From: Ruminococcus sp.
Lineage (GTDB): Bacteria > Bacillota > Clostridia > Oscillospirales > Ruminococcaceae
DNA length: 64,000 nt
Reading direction: 5' to 3'
NCBI RefSeq assembly: GCF_017464355.1
Contig: NZ_JAFUAG010000027.1
Location: forward strand, 124,001 to 188,000
The notes beneath the pieces were generated by a model that had not been told where the DNA came from, made no database searches, and saw nothing but the letters and a program-made list of their open reading frames with translations. Shown here one piece after another: positions 42,389-51,970 of the stretch (position 1 is its first letter; every line of letters starts with the position of its first letter). A program made the translations under genes and the position numbers.

Positions 42389-45300
42389 ATGCCTTTGAAT
42401 AATGATATACGCCGTGTACTGGTCATCGGCTCGGGCCCTATCGTCATAGGTCAGGCAGCTGAGTTCGACTATGCAGGCACCCAGGCCTGTCGTGCGCTGA
42501 AACAGCAGGGTCTTGAGGTAATACTCATAAACTCCAACCCCGCAACTATCATGACCGACAACGCTATGGCGGATAAGATATATATCGAGCCCCTTACCCT
42601 TGAAACGGTGAAGAGGGTCATCATCAAGGAGCGCCCTGACAGTCTGCTCTCCACACTGGGCGGACAGACAGGCCTTACCATCTCCATGCAGCTGGCAAAG
42701 GAGGGCTTCCTTGAAAAGCACAACGTAAAGCTGCTGGGCGCCAATCCCGAAACTATCGACAAGGCCGAGGACAGACAGCTGTTCAAGGACACTATGGAGT
42801 CTATCGGCCAGCCCTGCATACCCTCCAAGGTGGTAAATACTGTGGAGGACGCTATGGCCTTCGCCAATGAGGAGGGCATAGGCTACCCCCTGATAATACG
42901 CCCCGCATTCACCCTGGGCGGCACAGGCGGCGGCATAGTAAACAACGAGGAAGAACTCATCGAGATAACCAGGAACGGCCTTTACCTCTCGCCTATAACC
43001 CAGGTGCTGGTGGAAAAGTGCATAGCAGGCTGGAAGGAGATAGAGTTCGAGGTAATGCGTGACTCAAAGGGCAACGTGATAACCGTATGCTCCATGGAGA
43101 ACTTTGACCCCGTGGGCGTTCATACAGGCGACTCGATCGTTATCGCTCCTGCTGTCACACTGGCAGATAAGGAGTACCAGATGCTCCGTTCTGCTGCACT
43201 TAAGATCATAGAAACACTTAAAGTCGAGGGCGGCTGCAACTGCCAGTTCGCACTGAACCCCGAGACCTTTGAGTATGCGGTCATCGAGGTAAACCCCAGA
43301 GTTTCCCGTTCTTCCGCACTGGCTTCAAAGGCTACGGGCTACCCCATAGCCAAGGTGGCTGCACAGATAGCTATCGGCTATACCCTTGATGAGATAAAGA
43401 ACGCTGTAACAGGCAAGACCTATGCCTGCTTCGAGCCTGCGCTGGACTATGTGGTAGTAAAGCTGCCCAAGTGGCCTTTCGACAAGTTCGTTTATGCTAA
43501 GCGTGAGCTGGGCACCCAGATGAAGGCTACAGGTGAAGTAATGGCCATAGGCACCACCTTCGAGCAGGCTATAATGAAGGCTGTGCGCGGCGCCGAGATA
43601 GGCCATGACTGTCTTATCTCGCCCAAGATGGCAGACCTTACCCTTGAAGAGATAAAGGACAAGCTGAGCAAGCCCAGCGATGAGCGTATCTTCCTGGTAT
43701 ACGAGGCACTGCGCCGCGGCATGAGCGTTGATGAGATACACGCTGAGACCATGATAGACGAGTGGTTCCTCTATAAGCTGACCAAGCTGATAGATATGGA
43801 AAAGGAACTGGCGAAGGGCAATGTTTCCAAGGATACTTACCTTGAAGCCAAGCGCCTGGGCTACCCCGACAAGGTCATCGAGCGCATAAGCGGCGAGGCT
43901 GTGAAAGAGCCTGCCCATGCGGTATTCAAAATGGTCGATACCTGTGCGGCTGAGTTCGCTGCGAACACACCTTACTTCTATTCGACCTACGATGATGAGG
44001 ACGAGGCTGAGGAGTTCATAGAGGAGCAGAAGCAGAAAAAGGAAACGGTCATAGTTTTCGGTTCGGGTCCTATCCGCATAGGCCAGGGCATCGAGTTCGA
44101 CTATGCTTCGGTACACTGCGTATGGGCGCTGAAGGAACACGGCTACGATGTGGTCATAGTAAACAACAATCCCGAAACAGTTTCCACTGACTTCGATACG
44201 GCAGACAGGCTGTACTTTGAGCCACTGACCGATGAAGATGTAATGAACATCATCAGGATAGAAAAGCCTGTGGGCGTAGTTGTTGCTTTCGGCGGACAGA
44301 CCGCTATAAAGCTCACCAAGCACTTGAACGAGAACGGTGTGAAGATACTCGGCACACCTCCCGATTCCATAGATGCCGCCGAGGACAGAGAGCGTTTTGA
44401 TGAACTGCTGGAGGACCTGCACATCAAGCGCCCCGAGGGCTTTACTGTTATGACCTGCGAGGAGGCGCTGGAGGTGGCTGACAGGATAGGCTACCCTGTG
44501 CTGATGAGGCCTTCCTATGTGCTGGGCGGCCAGAACATGATAATCGCTTTCAACGAGGCAGATATCAGGGAATACATGGCCATAATCCTGGATCAGGGTA
44601 TCGAGAACCCTGTGCTGATAGACAAGTACCTCATGGGTATCGAGCTGGAGATAGACGCTATCTGTGACGGCGAGGAGATACTTATCCCCGGTATCATGGA
44701 GCATATCGAGAGAACAGGTATACATTCGGGCGACTCCATAGCTGTGTACCCAGCATGGAACGTTTCCGACAGGCTCATAGACAAGGTGGTAGACTGCTCA
44801 AAGAGGCTGGCGCTTTCCCTGAAGACAAAGGGTCTTGTTAATATACAGTACCTTATCTACGATGATGAGCTTTATGTCATCGAGGTCAATCCCCGTTCTT
44901 CAAGGACCATACCCTACATTTCCAAGGTAACGGGTGTGCCTATGGTAGACCTGGCTACAAAGGCCATGCTGGGCGAAAAGCTGCGTGATATGGGCTACGG
45001 TGTGGGTCTGCACCCCAATTCGCCCTATGTGGCTGTAAAGGTGCCTGTGTTCAGCTTTGAGAAGCTGATAGGCGTTGACAACCATCTGGGACCTGAGATG
45101 AAGTCCACAGGCGAAGTGCTGGCAGTTTCAAGCTCGCTGGAGGAGTCGCTGTACAAGGGACTTACTGCGGCAGGCTATAAGCTGGAGCAGAAGGGCGGCG
45201 TGTTCATCACCGTGCGTGACTCCGACAAGAAGGAGATACCCCAGACCGCCAAGATGTTTGCTGACCTGGGCTTCAAGATATATGCCACCGAGGGCACTGC

Positions 45301-46444
45301 AAGAGTCCTCCATGACCACGGCATAAAGGCTGAAGCTGTCAAGAAGATACACGAGAGCGACGTCAACACCCTGACCCTTATCGAAAGCGGCAAGGTAAAC
45401 TACGTTATCTCCACATCTTCCAAGGGACGCATACCTTCCAGAGATTCAGTAAAGATAAGAAGAAAGACCGTTGAGTGGAACATACCCTGCCTGACCTCCA
45501 TAGATACCGCCAATGCCATTGCGGCTTCTATCAGGAGCAAGTACAACGAGTCCAACACCGAGATAGTCGATATAAACAATATGCGCCGTGAGAAGACCAC
45601 ACTGCACTTCACTAAAATGCATGGCTGCGGCAACGACTACGTTTACTTCAACTGCTTCGACCGCATGATAGACAACCCCGAGGGCTTTGCGCTGAATCTG
45701 TCCGACAGACATTTCGGCGTGGGCGGCGACGGTGTCATACTGGTATGCCGTTCAAAGATAGCCGACGGCAAGATGAGAATGTTCAACCTGGACGGCTCCG
45801 AGGGCAAAATGTGCGGCAACGGCATACGCTGTGTGGCCAAGTTCATGCGTGACAACGGCCTTGTTGACCGCGACAGGATGACCATAGAAACACTTTCGGG
45901 CATAATCAAGGTCAGCCTGAGCAGGCATTACGGCGAGGTCAACGGCGCAACTGTTGATATGGGCGCAGCTATCCTCGACCCTGAAAAGATACCCTGCACA
46001 CTGCCCGCTGATGAGAATGGCAGAGTAGTTGACAGGGAGGTCGAGATAGCAGGCGAGAAGCACCGTGTCACCTGCGTTTCCATGGGCAATCCCCACTGCA
46101 TAGTCTTTATGAACAATATAGACGATATGGATATAGAAAAGATCGGCCCCAAGTTTGAGAACGACCCCATTTTCCCTGAAAGAGTGAACACCGAGTTCAT
46201 CAAGGTCATCGACAGCCACACCCTGAAAATGCGTGTGTGGGAAAGAGGTTCGGGTGAGACCTTTGCCTGCGGCACAGGTGCCTGCGCTGCGGTAGTTGCG
46301 GCGGCACTGAACGGCTTCTGCCCTATGAATGAGGAAGTCACAGTAATGCTCCGCGGCGGCAACCTGAAGATACGCTACACAGAAGACACTGTTTACATGA
46401 CAGGTGAAGCTGTTACCGTATTCGAGGGCGATATAAGAGTATAA
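42389..46444 (+). CDS. carB-dapF: Carbamoyl-phosphate synthase large subunit fused to diaminopimelate epimerase
   Basis: One uninterrupted frame of 1351 codons. Residues 1-1064 are a full CarB: two ATP-grasp halves (LVIGSGPIVIGQAAEFDYAG and VFGSGPIRIGQGIEFDYAS start each) and a C-terminal MGS-like allosteric domain. Residues 1065-1351 are a full DapF: HFTKMHGCGNDYVY, catalytic Cys in MCGNGIRC (about 1141) and in CGTGACA (about 1293), and VSMGNPHC. The join is SNTEIVDINNMRREKTT with no stop and no ribosome site before the internal ATG at 45581. CarB makes carbamoyl phosphate for pyrimidine and arginine; DapF makes meso-diaminopimelate for lysine and peptidoglycan. Both halves keep their catalytic residues. 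A sequencing error that removes a stop is the alternative. Confidence 0.9.
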   Translation: MPLNNDIRRVLVIGSGPIVIGQAAEFDYAGTQACRALKQQGLEVILINSNPATIMTDNAMADKIYIEPLTLETVKRVIIKERPDSLLSTLGGQTGLTISMQLAKEGFLEKHNVKLLGANPETIDKAEDRQLFKDTMESIGQPCIPSKVVNTVEDAMAFANEEGIGYPLIIRPAFTLGGTGGGIVNNEEELIEITRNGLYLSPITQVLVEKCIAGWKEIEFEVMRDSKGNVITVCSMENFDPVGVHTGDSIVIAPAVTLADKEYQMLRSAALKIIETLKVEGGCNCQFALNPETFEYAVIEVNPRVSRSSALASKATGYPIAKVAAQIAIGYTLDEIKNAVTGKTYACFEPALDYVVVKLPKWPFDKFVYAKRELGTQMKATGEVMAIGTTFEQAIMKAVRGAEIGHDCLISPKMADLTLEEIKDKLSKPSDERIFLVYEALRRGMSVDEIHAETMIDEWFLYKLTKLIDMEKELAKGNVSKDTYLEAKRLGYPDKVIERISGEAVKEPAHAVFKMVDTCAAEFAANTPYFYSTYDDEDEAEEFIEEQKQKKETVIVFGSGPIRIGQGIEFDYASVHCVWALKEHGYDVVIVNNNPETVSTDFDTADRLYFEPLTDEDVMNIIRIEKPVGVVVAFGGQTAIKLTKHLNENGVKILGTPPDSIDAAEDRERFDELLEDLHIKRPEGFTVMTCEEALEVADRIGYPVLMRPSYVLGGQNMIIAFNEADIREYMAIILDQGIENPVLIDKYLMGIELEIDAICDGEEILIPGIMEHIERTGIHSGDSIAVYPAWNVSDRLIDKVVDCSKRLALSLKTKGLVNIQYLIYDDELYVIEVNPRSSRTIPYISKVTGVPMVDLATKAMLGEKLRDMGYGVGLHPNSPYVAVKVPVFSFEKLIGVDNHLGPEMKSTGEVLAVSSSLEESLYKGLTAAGYKLEQKGGVFITVRDSDKKEIPQTAKMFADLGFKIYATEGTARVLHDHGIKAEAVKKIHESDVNTLTLIESGKVNYVISTSSKGRIPSRDSVKIRRKTVEWNIPCLTSIDTANAIAASIRSKYNESNTEIVDINNMRREKTTLHFTKMHGCGNDYVYFNCFDRMIDNPEGFALNLSDRHFGVGGDGVILVCRSKIADGKMRMFNLDGSEGKMCGNGIRCVAKFMRDNGLVDRDRMTIETLSGIIKVSLSRHYGEVNGATVDMGAAILDPEKIPCTLPADENGRVVDREVEIAGEKHRVTCVSMGNPHCIVFMNNIDDMDIEKIGPKFENDPIFPERVNTEFIKVIDSHTLKMRVWERGSGETFACGTGACAAVVAAALNGFCPMNEEVTVMLRGGNLKIRYTEDTVYMTGEAVTVFEGDIRV

Positions 46445-46515
46445 TTTTGGACGGCTTGCCTAGGTCGGCTCGATGATATGTGTGAGAAAAACTCTCGGAC
46501 AGGAGAAAACGTGAT

Positions 46516-46842
46516 ATGGACAAAACAGCACTTGAATGGCTGGTAGCAGGACTTCTGCCCGGGATACCCGGGGCGGCAATGATGATACTGAATTACCATG
46601 TGATATACCTTGGCTACAAGAATTCAAAGCTCCCCGAAAATGAGCGCCGTCGGGTAGCTTCGGGGGCGCCGCTGCTGGGCGGTGTGCTTGTGGCACTGGG
46701 TCTGCTTATCGGTTTCCGCGGGAAGCACATCTGGCTGGCGGCCATACCACTTCTCCTTGACCCGGGTGGGATATCGGGTCTTGCCTATAGTTACTTCTGC
46801 GGATACAGAGATATGAAAAAGGCGGAAAAGGAAAAGAAATAG
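46516..46842 (+). CDS. Small membrane protein of unknown function
   Basis: 108 residues, ATG after CAGGAGAAAACGTGAT. Three hydrophobic stretches (residues about 8-32, 52-67 and 72-92), and a highly charged C-terminus (RDMKKAEKEKK). No motif that I recognise. It follows carB-dapF by 71 bases and ends before a terminator, so it may be the third gene of that unit. Confidence 0.6.
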   Translation: MDKTALEWLVAGLLPGIPGAAMMILNYHVIYLGYKNSKLPENERRRVASGAPLLGGVLVALGLLIGFRGKHIWLAAIPLLLDPGGISGLAYSYFCGYRDMKKAEKEKK

Positions 46843-46884
46843 TCCGAAAAATTACCCGTGTTTTATGCGCGGAGATAGTTCTTT

Positions 46885-46925
46885 AAGCGTGAGCGAGATG
46901 ATCGTTCACGCTTTTTTGTTTTTTG
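46885..46925 (+). terminator. Intrinsic terminator of the carA operon
   Basis: AAGCGTGAGCG pairs with CGTTCACGCTT, followed by TTTTGTTTTTT. Confidence 0.85.
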
Positions 46926-47166
46926 ATATGGATATTTCGGGCATGGTAACGGCTGTGCAGTTTTGCGCATGGGCGTGTTTTCAGAGGCCTGTCTGTAATG
47001 AGGGAAATGACAGCTGCGGGGCAGACAACTTTCTGCACAGGCCGTTTATCTCAGCGCAACAGCAGGAAGGATTTCTCAAGGTCGGTGCGCAACTAAAAAT
47101 CCCATGTTTTGATATTGTTGTGATAAATGCACAATTCTATTTGCAAAAGTTGGTAAAAAACAGCTA
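46926..47166. other. Intergenic region with no recognised gene
   Basis: About 240 bases before the galactan-locus promoter. It contains AGCGCAACAGC near 47055, a single half-site of the LacI-type operator. Nothing else stands out. Confidence 0.4.
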
Positions 47167-47195
47167 TTGACACCAAGATGAAAATGTGATATCTT
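47167..47195 (+). promoter_or_regulatory. Sigma-A promoter of the galactan operon
   Basis: TTGACA, 17 bases, TATCTT, immediately upstream of the palindromic operator. Confidence 0.75.
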
Positions 47196-47203
47196 TTAGT
47201 AAA

Positions 47204-47219
47204 GCGCAACCACTTGCGC
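47204..47219. promoter_or_regulatory. LacI-type operator, galactan operon
   Basis: GCGCAACCACTTGCGC is a perfect GCGCAA/TTGCGC inverted repeat with a 4-base centre. It starts 8 bases after the -10 box, where binding would block transcription. A related site lies at 56796-56810 before the second galactanase. The likely binder is the LacI protein encoded at 55617. Confidence 0.7.
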
Positions 47220-47323
47220 AAGTTGTACGGTGAACAGCAGGGCGCATATTTCAGGGAGGGAGGTCCCCGAAATGCATAACAAGCTTTGCTGTCTGCCGCA
47301 ATATCATCGAAGGAGTGGATAGT

Positions 47324-49156
47324 TTGGAAGAGAAGTTCATTCTCAATCTTATCCACCGCCCCGAGCTGGCGCCAGAGTACGCCGAAACTGTCATGGGGCA
47401 GGGTAAGAAGAAGGATATCACCCGCACTGACCTGCGGGACGAGTCGCTGGATATTTTTATCTTCCAGCAGGACGTGGCTCACCGAAACGGTTTGAAGACC
47501 ACTATCGAGATGACCTACGCTTCGCTGTTTTCAGATGAAGCTGTCAGGCTGGCCAAGGAACATCACGAAAAGTACGGCGATGAGATAGGCCTGAGCCTGC
47601 TGGGTCTGCCCTGCAAGGAGTTCAGGGACAAATACAAGACCAAGGATTTCTGTATCTGGATGTTCTCAAGCGAGGACAAGCGGGCTATCGTTGATGATGT
47701 TTTCGGAAAGTTCCGCGAGAAGTTCGGGTTCTACCCCGCATCGACGGGTTCATATTATATGGACGCTGAACTGACCAACTACATCAAGGAGAAGTACCCC
47801 ACGGTAGTGTGCGCAGTGGCTACCTGCTGGGAGGAGGGTCCCAAGGCCTACCACACCTGCAACAACAGCTGGTACACCCTTATGGACGGCGGCCCCTGGG
47901 CACCCTGGATACCCTCAAAGCAGAACACCCATGCCCCTGCCGCCAATGAAGCTGAGGACAGCGGTATAGTGGCCATACCTCATCTTTCCCGTGACCTGCT
48001 GGCCTGCTACGACGGCAACGGCTCAAACTTCGGAACACACCCCCAGAACGTACTTCGCGGCATGATCTACCGTGACGGCGAGTACCCTTATCTGTACAAT
48101 TTAATAGACCAGTACAGACATCTGGGGCGTTACAACAACGGTATCTCCTACAACATGATGTTTGTGGGGCCCGGCTGGCTCAACAAGCTGGGCAGGTGGG
48201 AAAGCCCTTACGAACTTCTCTGCAAAAGCTATGAGGACGGCCTGGGCTACTACGGCAAGCTGAAAAAAGAGGGCAAACTCATCGACATGACCATGGAGGA
48301 ATTCGCACATTTCTACCGTGAGAACAAGACCTACGAGCAGCCCGAATGTGCGCTCTGGCGGGATATACTTTACGGCAGCAACAAGGAAGTCTTCTGGTAC
48401 TGCGACCCCTATATGAGGGCAGGCATAGACATGAACCAGGGCGGCGCCCTGTTCGACTTAAGACCCTACGTTTCCAAGCTGGACTGGAAATTCGGCATAG
48501 GCACCAAGCGGGTGCAGGACGTTTCCTATCCTTTCCTCATACAGATGAATTACCGTGCAGGCTACTTCACCCATTATGCAGGTGAGGGCACTATCCGCAG
48601 CTGCAAGATAAGCTGGAAGGGTCAGGAAACTGATATGTGCCTGTGCAGGACAAAGGCACATTTCTCCAGGGAGGGCAAGGTGAGAAAGCTGACCCTGGAT
48701 CCAGTGGACATTGTATTTGACGGGCTTTCTGCTAAGATACAGACGGTCATCAGCTTTGAGGAGGGTTCCTCTGAGATAGTTTACCGCCGTGAGGTGCTGG
48801 AGATATCTGATGAGAATGAAAAGCTGGATATCAACGAGTACATCACCGCCTGTTACGGTACTACCGAATATCCCGAGGATATGACAGAGGTAAGGCTTAC
48901 GGCAGAGGGTGCTGAGGGTGTAAAGAACATCGAATATGCTTACAGGAACCGCAGCGAGGAGGTAAGCAAAGTCAAGTCTGTAAGTGCGGTGATACCCCCT
49001 ATCGAAACAAAGGTGGTGCTGGGCAGCAGGGAAGAGGCTGAAGGCTATATCACTGAGGGCTACGCATTCTCGCCCATGTTCACCCTGGGTATCAAAAAAT
49101 CTCTCGGGAAAGGAGATGTGCTGACCACATGGCTCAATCTGCAAAAGGAAAACTGA
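47324..49156 (+). CDS. Unrecognised 610-residue protein opening the galactan operon
   Basis: TTG start at 47324, 8 bases after AAGGAG; a GTG at 47315 overlaps that site. No signal peptide. The first ~300 residues have a rhythm like a (beta/alpha) barrel hydrolase of the NodB/GH38-57 type: FIFQQDVAHRNGLKTTIEMT, EIGLSLLGLPCKEF, KFGFYPASTGSYYMD, then VVCAVATCWEEGPKAYH. The C-terminal ~230 residues look beta-rich, as in glycosidase accessory domains. No family match is certain. It occupies the place where a beta-galactosidase is found in B. subtilis gan-type operons, so an intracellular galacto-oligosaccharide-processing role is plausible but unproven. Confidence 0.6.
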   Translation: MEEKFILNLIHRPELAPEYAETVMGQGKKKDITRTDLRDESLDIFIFQQDVAHRNGLKTTIEMTYASLFSDEAVRLAKEHHEKYGDEIGLSLLGLPCKEFRDKYKTKDFCIWMFSSEDKRAIVDDVFGKFREKFGFYPASTGSYYMDAELTNYIKEKYPTVVCAVATCWEEGPKAYHTCNNSWYTLMDGGPWAPWIPSKQNTHAPAANEAEDSGIVAIPHLSRDLLACYDGNGSNFGTHPQNVLRGMIYRDGEYPYLYNLIDQYRHLGRYNNGISYNMMFVGPGWLNKLGRWESPYELLCKSYEDGLGYYGKLKKEGKLIDMTMEEFAHFYRENKTYEQPECALWRDILYGSNKEVFWYCDPYMRAGIDMNQGGALFDLRPYVSKLDWKFGIGTKRVQDVSYPFLIQMNYRAGYFTHYAGEGTIRSCKISWKGQETDMCLCRTKAHFSREGKVRKLTLDPVDIVFDGLSAKIQTVISFEEGSSEIVYRREVLEISDENEKLDINEYITACYGTTEYPEDMTEVRLTAEGAEGVKNIEYAYRNRSEEVSKVKSVSAVIPPIETKVVLGSREEAEGYITEGYAFSPMFTLGIKKSLGKGDVLTTWLNLQKEN

Positions 49157-49350
49157 ATTTCAGGTGTCCCTCGTGTTTTATGAGAGATATCGATATAGAT
49201 ATGTTCTACGACATGGACAAGAAGGAATATTACTGCATACGCTGCTGCTATCACGGCGATGAAAAGGACGTGCTGGAGAAGAACGAAATGGCCCGCTTCC
49301 GCTACCGTGATATGATGAAGCGGATAACGCTGGAGGATTATGATGACTAA
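49129..49350 (+). CDS. Small zinc-ribbon protein
   Basis: 73 residues, starting 28 bases inside the preceding gene. Two CxxC pairs, CPSC (about 13-16) and CIRC (about 36-39), with aromatic and acidic residues between, form a zinc-ribbon pattern. The C-terminus is charged. It may bind nucleic acid or act as a small partner protein. The GH53 start overlaps its end. I do not recognise a named family. Confidence 0.6.
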   Translation: MAQSAKGKLNFRCPSCFMRDIDIDMFYDMDKKEYYCIRCCYHGDEKDVLEKNEMARFRYRDMMKRITLEDYDD

Positions 49351-50455
49351 GCTTATCATGGGTGCAGACCTTTCGACTCTGCCCGAGGCTGAGGCGCAGG
49401 GCGCAAGATATTTTGACGGCGAAAGGGAAGGCCTTGCTGATGACATACTTATCTCCCATGGGGTAAGTTCCGTGAGGATAAGGGTGTGGAACGACCCCTT
49501 TGATACCGCAGGCAAGCCCTACGGTGGAGGCACCTGCCATACCGCCAACATGGTCACGCTGGCAAAGCGGCTGAAGGACAAGGGCATGAGCTTCATGCTT
49601 GACCTGCATTACAGCGACTTCTGGTGCGACCCCGCAAGGCAGGGCACACCTAAAGCCTGGCGGGGCATGAGCCTTGACGAGATGTGCAGCGCACTCCGCG
49701 ATTTCACGGCGGAAACGGTAAAGGCTTTTATCGCGGCGGGGGCAGCCCCTGAGTATATACAGGTGGGAAATGAGATCACCAACGGTATGCTGTGGAATAC
49801 CGCAAAGCTCGACCGCAGCAGCCCCGTGGCTTTCACTGAAAGCTTTGAAAGGCTGGCTAAGCTGATAAAGGCAGGAACTGCCGCTGTGCGGGAAGTCAGT
49901 GACGCTAAGATCATCATTCATCTGGAGCAGTCGGGAAAGAACGACCTATGGCGGGAATGGTTCGATGAAGCGGCAAAGCATAACATGGACTATGACATCA
50001 TCGGGGCAAGCTACTATACCCTCTGGCACGGCACCCTTGAAGAGATGAGGGCGAACCTAGATGACATGGCAAAGCGGTATGACAAGGACATAATGATAGT
50101 CGAAGCTGCCTACCCCTTTACCGCCAAGCACCACGACCCATTCAGTAAAAGGCTGATGATAGATGAGGACTTTACTCTGGCTGACGGCAGCAGACCAAAG
50201 TGGGCTTTCAGCCCCGAGGGTCAGGCGCAGTTCGTAAGAGAGCTGAAAGCGACCGCCGAAAGCATTGAAAGGTGCAGGGGTATATACTGGTGGGAGCCTG
50301 CATGGCTGCCCACGAAGGGTTCGACCTGGGCAACAAGGGAAGCCCTGCGGGATATAGGCGAAGAAGACAAAGGCACAGGCAACGAGTGGGCTAACCAATG
50401 CCTGTTCGATTACGAGGGCAGGGCGCTGCCTGCATTGTACGAATACGGGATATGA
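49343..50455 (+). CDS. Intracellular GH53 endo/exo-beta-1,4-galactanase
   Basis: 370 residues from the second of two adjacent ATGs, 6 bases after GGAGG. A complete GH53 barrel: MGADLSTL, VSSVRIRVWNDPFD, DLHYSDFWCDPARQ, acid/base Glu in VGNEITNG (about 143) and nucleophile Glu in IVEAAYPF (about 254), then WWEPAWLP. Unlike most GH53 enzymes it has no signal peptide or binding module, so it should act on imported galacto-oligosaccharides. It is about 40% similar by eye to the barrel of the secreted enzyme at 56922. Confidence 0.9.
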   Translation: MTKLIMGADLSTLPEAEAQGARYFDGEREGLADDILISHGVSSVRIRVWNDPFDTAGKPYGGGTCHTANMVTLAKRLKDKGMSFMLDLHYSDFWCDPARQGTPKAWRGMSLDEMCSALRDFTAETVKAFIAAGAAPEYIQVGNEITNGMLWNTAKLDRSSPVAFTESFERLAKLIKAGTAAVREVSDAKIIIHLEQSGKNDLWREWFDEAAKHNMDYDIIGASYYTLWHGTLEEMRANLDDMAKRYDKDIMIVEAAYPFTAKHHDPFSKRLMIDEDFTLADGSRPKWAFSPEGQAQFVRELKATAESIERCRGIYWWEPAWLPTKGSTWATREALRDIGEEDKGTGNEWANQCLFDYEGRALPALYEYGI

Positions 50456-50511
50456 AACGTTACCCGCCAAGGTGCGGGAGGATATATTGAACAGATCAGG
50501 AGGATATTATT

Positions 50512-51804
50512 ATGAAACTGAAAAAATTATTGACAGCAGCAGTATCGGTATCACTTATGGCCACCATGGCACTGGCAGGCTGCGGCAGCAGCGATGAGGG
50601 CGGTTCGGCAGCCGAGGGCGGCGAAAAGAAGAACACCGCTAAAAGCGGCGAGGCTCAGGCTGTTACCGTATGGGCACCCGAGGAGATATCTGCACTGACC
50701 CAGGAAAAGCTGGACAGCTGGGTAAGTTCTTCCGAGTGGGCAGGCCAGTACACCGTTACAGTATCAGCTATGGGTGAGGGCGAAGCTGCTACCCAGATGC
50801 TGACCGACGTTGAGGCAGGCGCTGACGTCTTCGGATTTGCACAGGATCAGCTGGCAAGACTTGTGGCAGCAGGCGCACTTTCCGCACCGGGCGGAACTTT
50901 CCTTGACAACGTAAACAATAACAACGATACAGGCTCTGTAGGCGCTGCTACCCTGGACGGCAAAGTTTATGCTTACCCCGAGACCAGCGACAACGGCTTC
51001 TTCCTCTACTATGACAAGTCTGTAGTGAAGGACCCCTCTACCCTTGAGGGCATACTGGCTGACTGTGACGCGGCAGGCAAGAAGTTCTACATGGATATCC
51101 AGTCGGGCTGGTACAATGTGGCATTCTTCTTTGCAACAGGTGCTGAATGCTACTACAACTGGGATACCGAGGGCAACGTAACAGGCGCTGTCTGCGACTA
51201 CAGCAGCGACAAGGGTCTTAAGGCATTCAAGGCTATGAACGACATGGCGCAGAACCCCGGCTTTGCTCAGTCCACAGGCTCTGATGCAGCACTGTTCGAC
51301 CCCAACGGCGGTACCGCAGGCGCTATTGTTTCGGGTACCTGGGACAGCTCAACCGTACAGGAGCTGCTGGGCGACAACTATGGCGCTGCGAAGCTGCCCA
51401 GCTTTACTGTTGACGGCGAGTCCTTCCAGATGAGCGGTTTCGGCGGCTTCAAGCTGGTAGGCGTAAAGCCTCAGACAGACTCTGACAAGCTGACCTTCTG
51501 CCATGCACTGGCTGACTACCTGACAGGCGAGGATATGCAGACAGCCCGCTTCGAGGCTAACGGCTGGGGTCCCTCCAACAAGAACGTTCAGGCTTCTGAT
51601 GCAGTGCAGTCCAACGAAGCTCTTGCAGCACTGGCAGACCAGCTGCAGTATTGCCCCGCACAGGGTCAGTACCCCAATGCTTACTGGGATCTCTCAACTG
51701 CTTTCGGCACCGACATCAACAGCGGCAAGTACGCAGGTGCTTCCGACAGCGACCTGACAGCTGCCCTGACCGAGCTTGAGAACTCTATCAAGGAAGCTAA
51801 GTAA
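50512..51804 (+). CDS. Sugar ABC transporter substrate-binding lipoprotein
   Basis: 430 residues. A lipoprotein signal ends at LAGC (residue 23), followed by a Gly/Ser/Glu linker. The fold resembles MalE/GanS-type oligosaccharide binders (VTVWAPEEISALTQEKLDSW; GAIVSGTWDSS; KPQTDSDKLTFCHALADYLTGEDMQ). Context with two permeases and GH53 enzymes points to galacto-oligosaccharides. GGAGGATATTATT precedes the ATG. Codons are strongly biased, consistent with high expression. Confidence 0.88.
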   Translation: MKLKKLLTAAVSVSLMATMALAGCGSSDEGGSAAEGGEKKNTAKSGEAQAVTVWAPEEISALTQEKLDSWVSSSEWAGQYTVTVSAMGEGEAATQMLTDVEAGADVFGFAQDQLARLVAAGALSAPGGTFLDNVNNNNDTGSVGAATLDGKVYAYPETSDNGFFLYYDKSVVKDPSTLEGILADCDAAGKKFYMDIQSGWYNVAFFFATGAECYYNWDTEGNVTGAVCDYSSDKGLKAFKAMNDMAQNPGFAQSTGSDAALFDPNGGTAGAIVSGTWDSSTVQELLGDNYGAAKLPSFTVDGESFQMSGFGGFKLVGVKPQTDSDKLTFCHALADYLTGEDMQTARFEANGWGPSNKNVQASDAVQSNEALAALADQLQYCPAQGQYPNAYWDLSTAFGTDINSGKYAGASDSDLTAALTELENSIKEAK

Positions 51805-51970
51805 GCTTTTGGCAGGATAAATACATCTCCTTATTGAATAAATGCGGCAGCAGCGGGATAATGCTATGCGTCCCGCTGCGGTTGACCGCATGATCTTTGT
51901 TTCACGCTGCACGAAACTCGCGCATGGTGAAATGAAGACCGAATAAGGCATCGAAAGGAATGGTATACAT

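Noticed and set aside
43325-44725. Long minus-strand open frame (466 codons) inside carB-dapF
   Set aside because: It lies opposite a clearly conserved CarB, has no family motif and no ribosome site; codon bias of the real gene keeps the antisense frame open.
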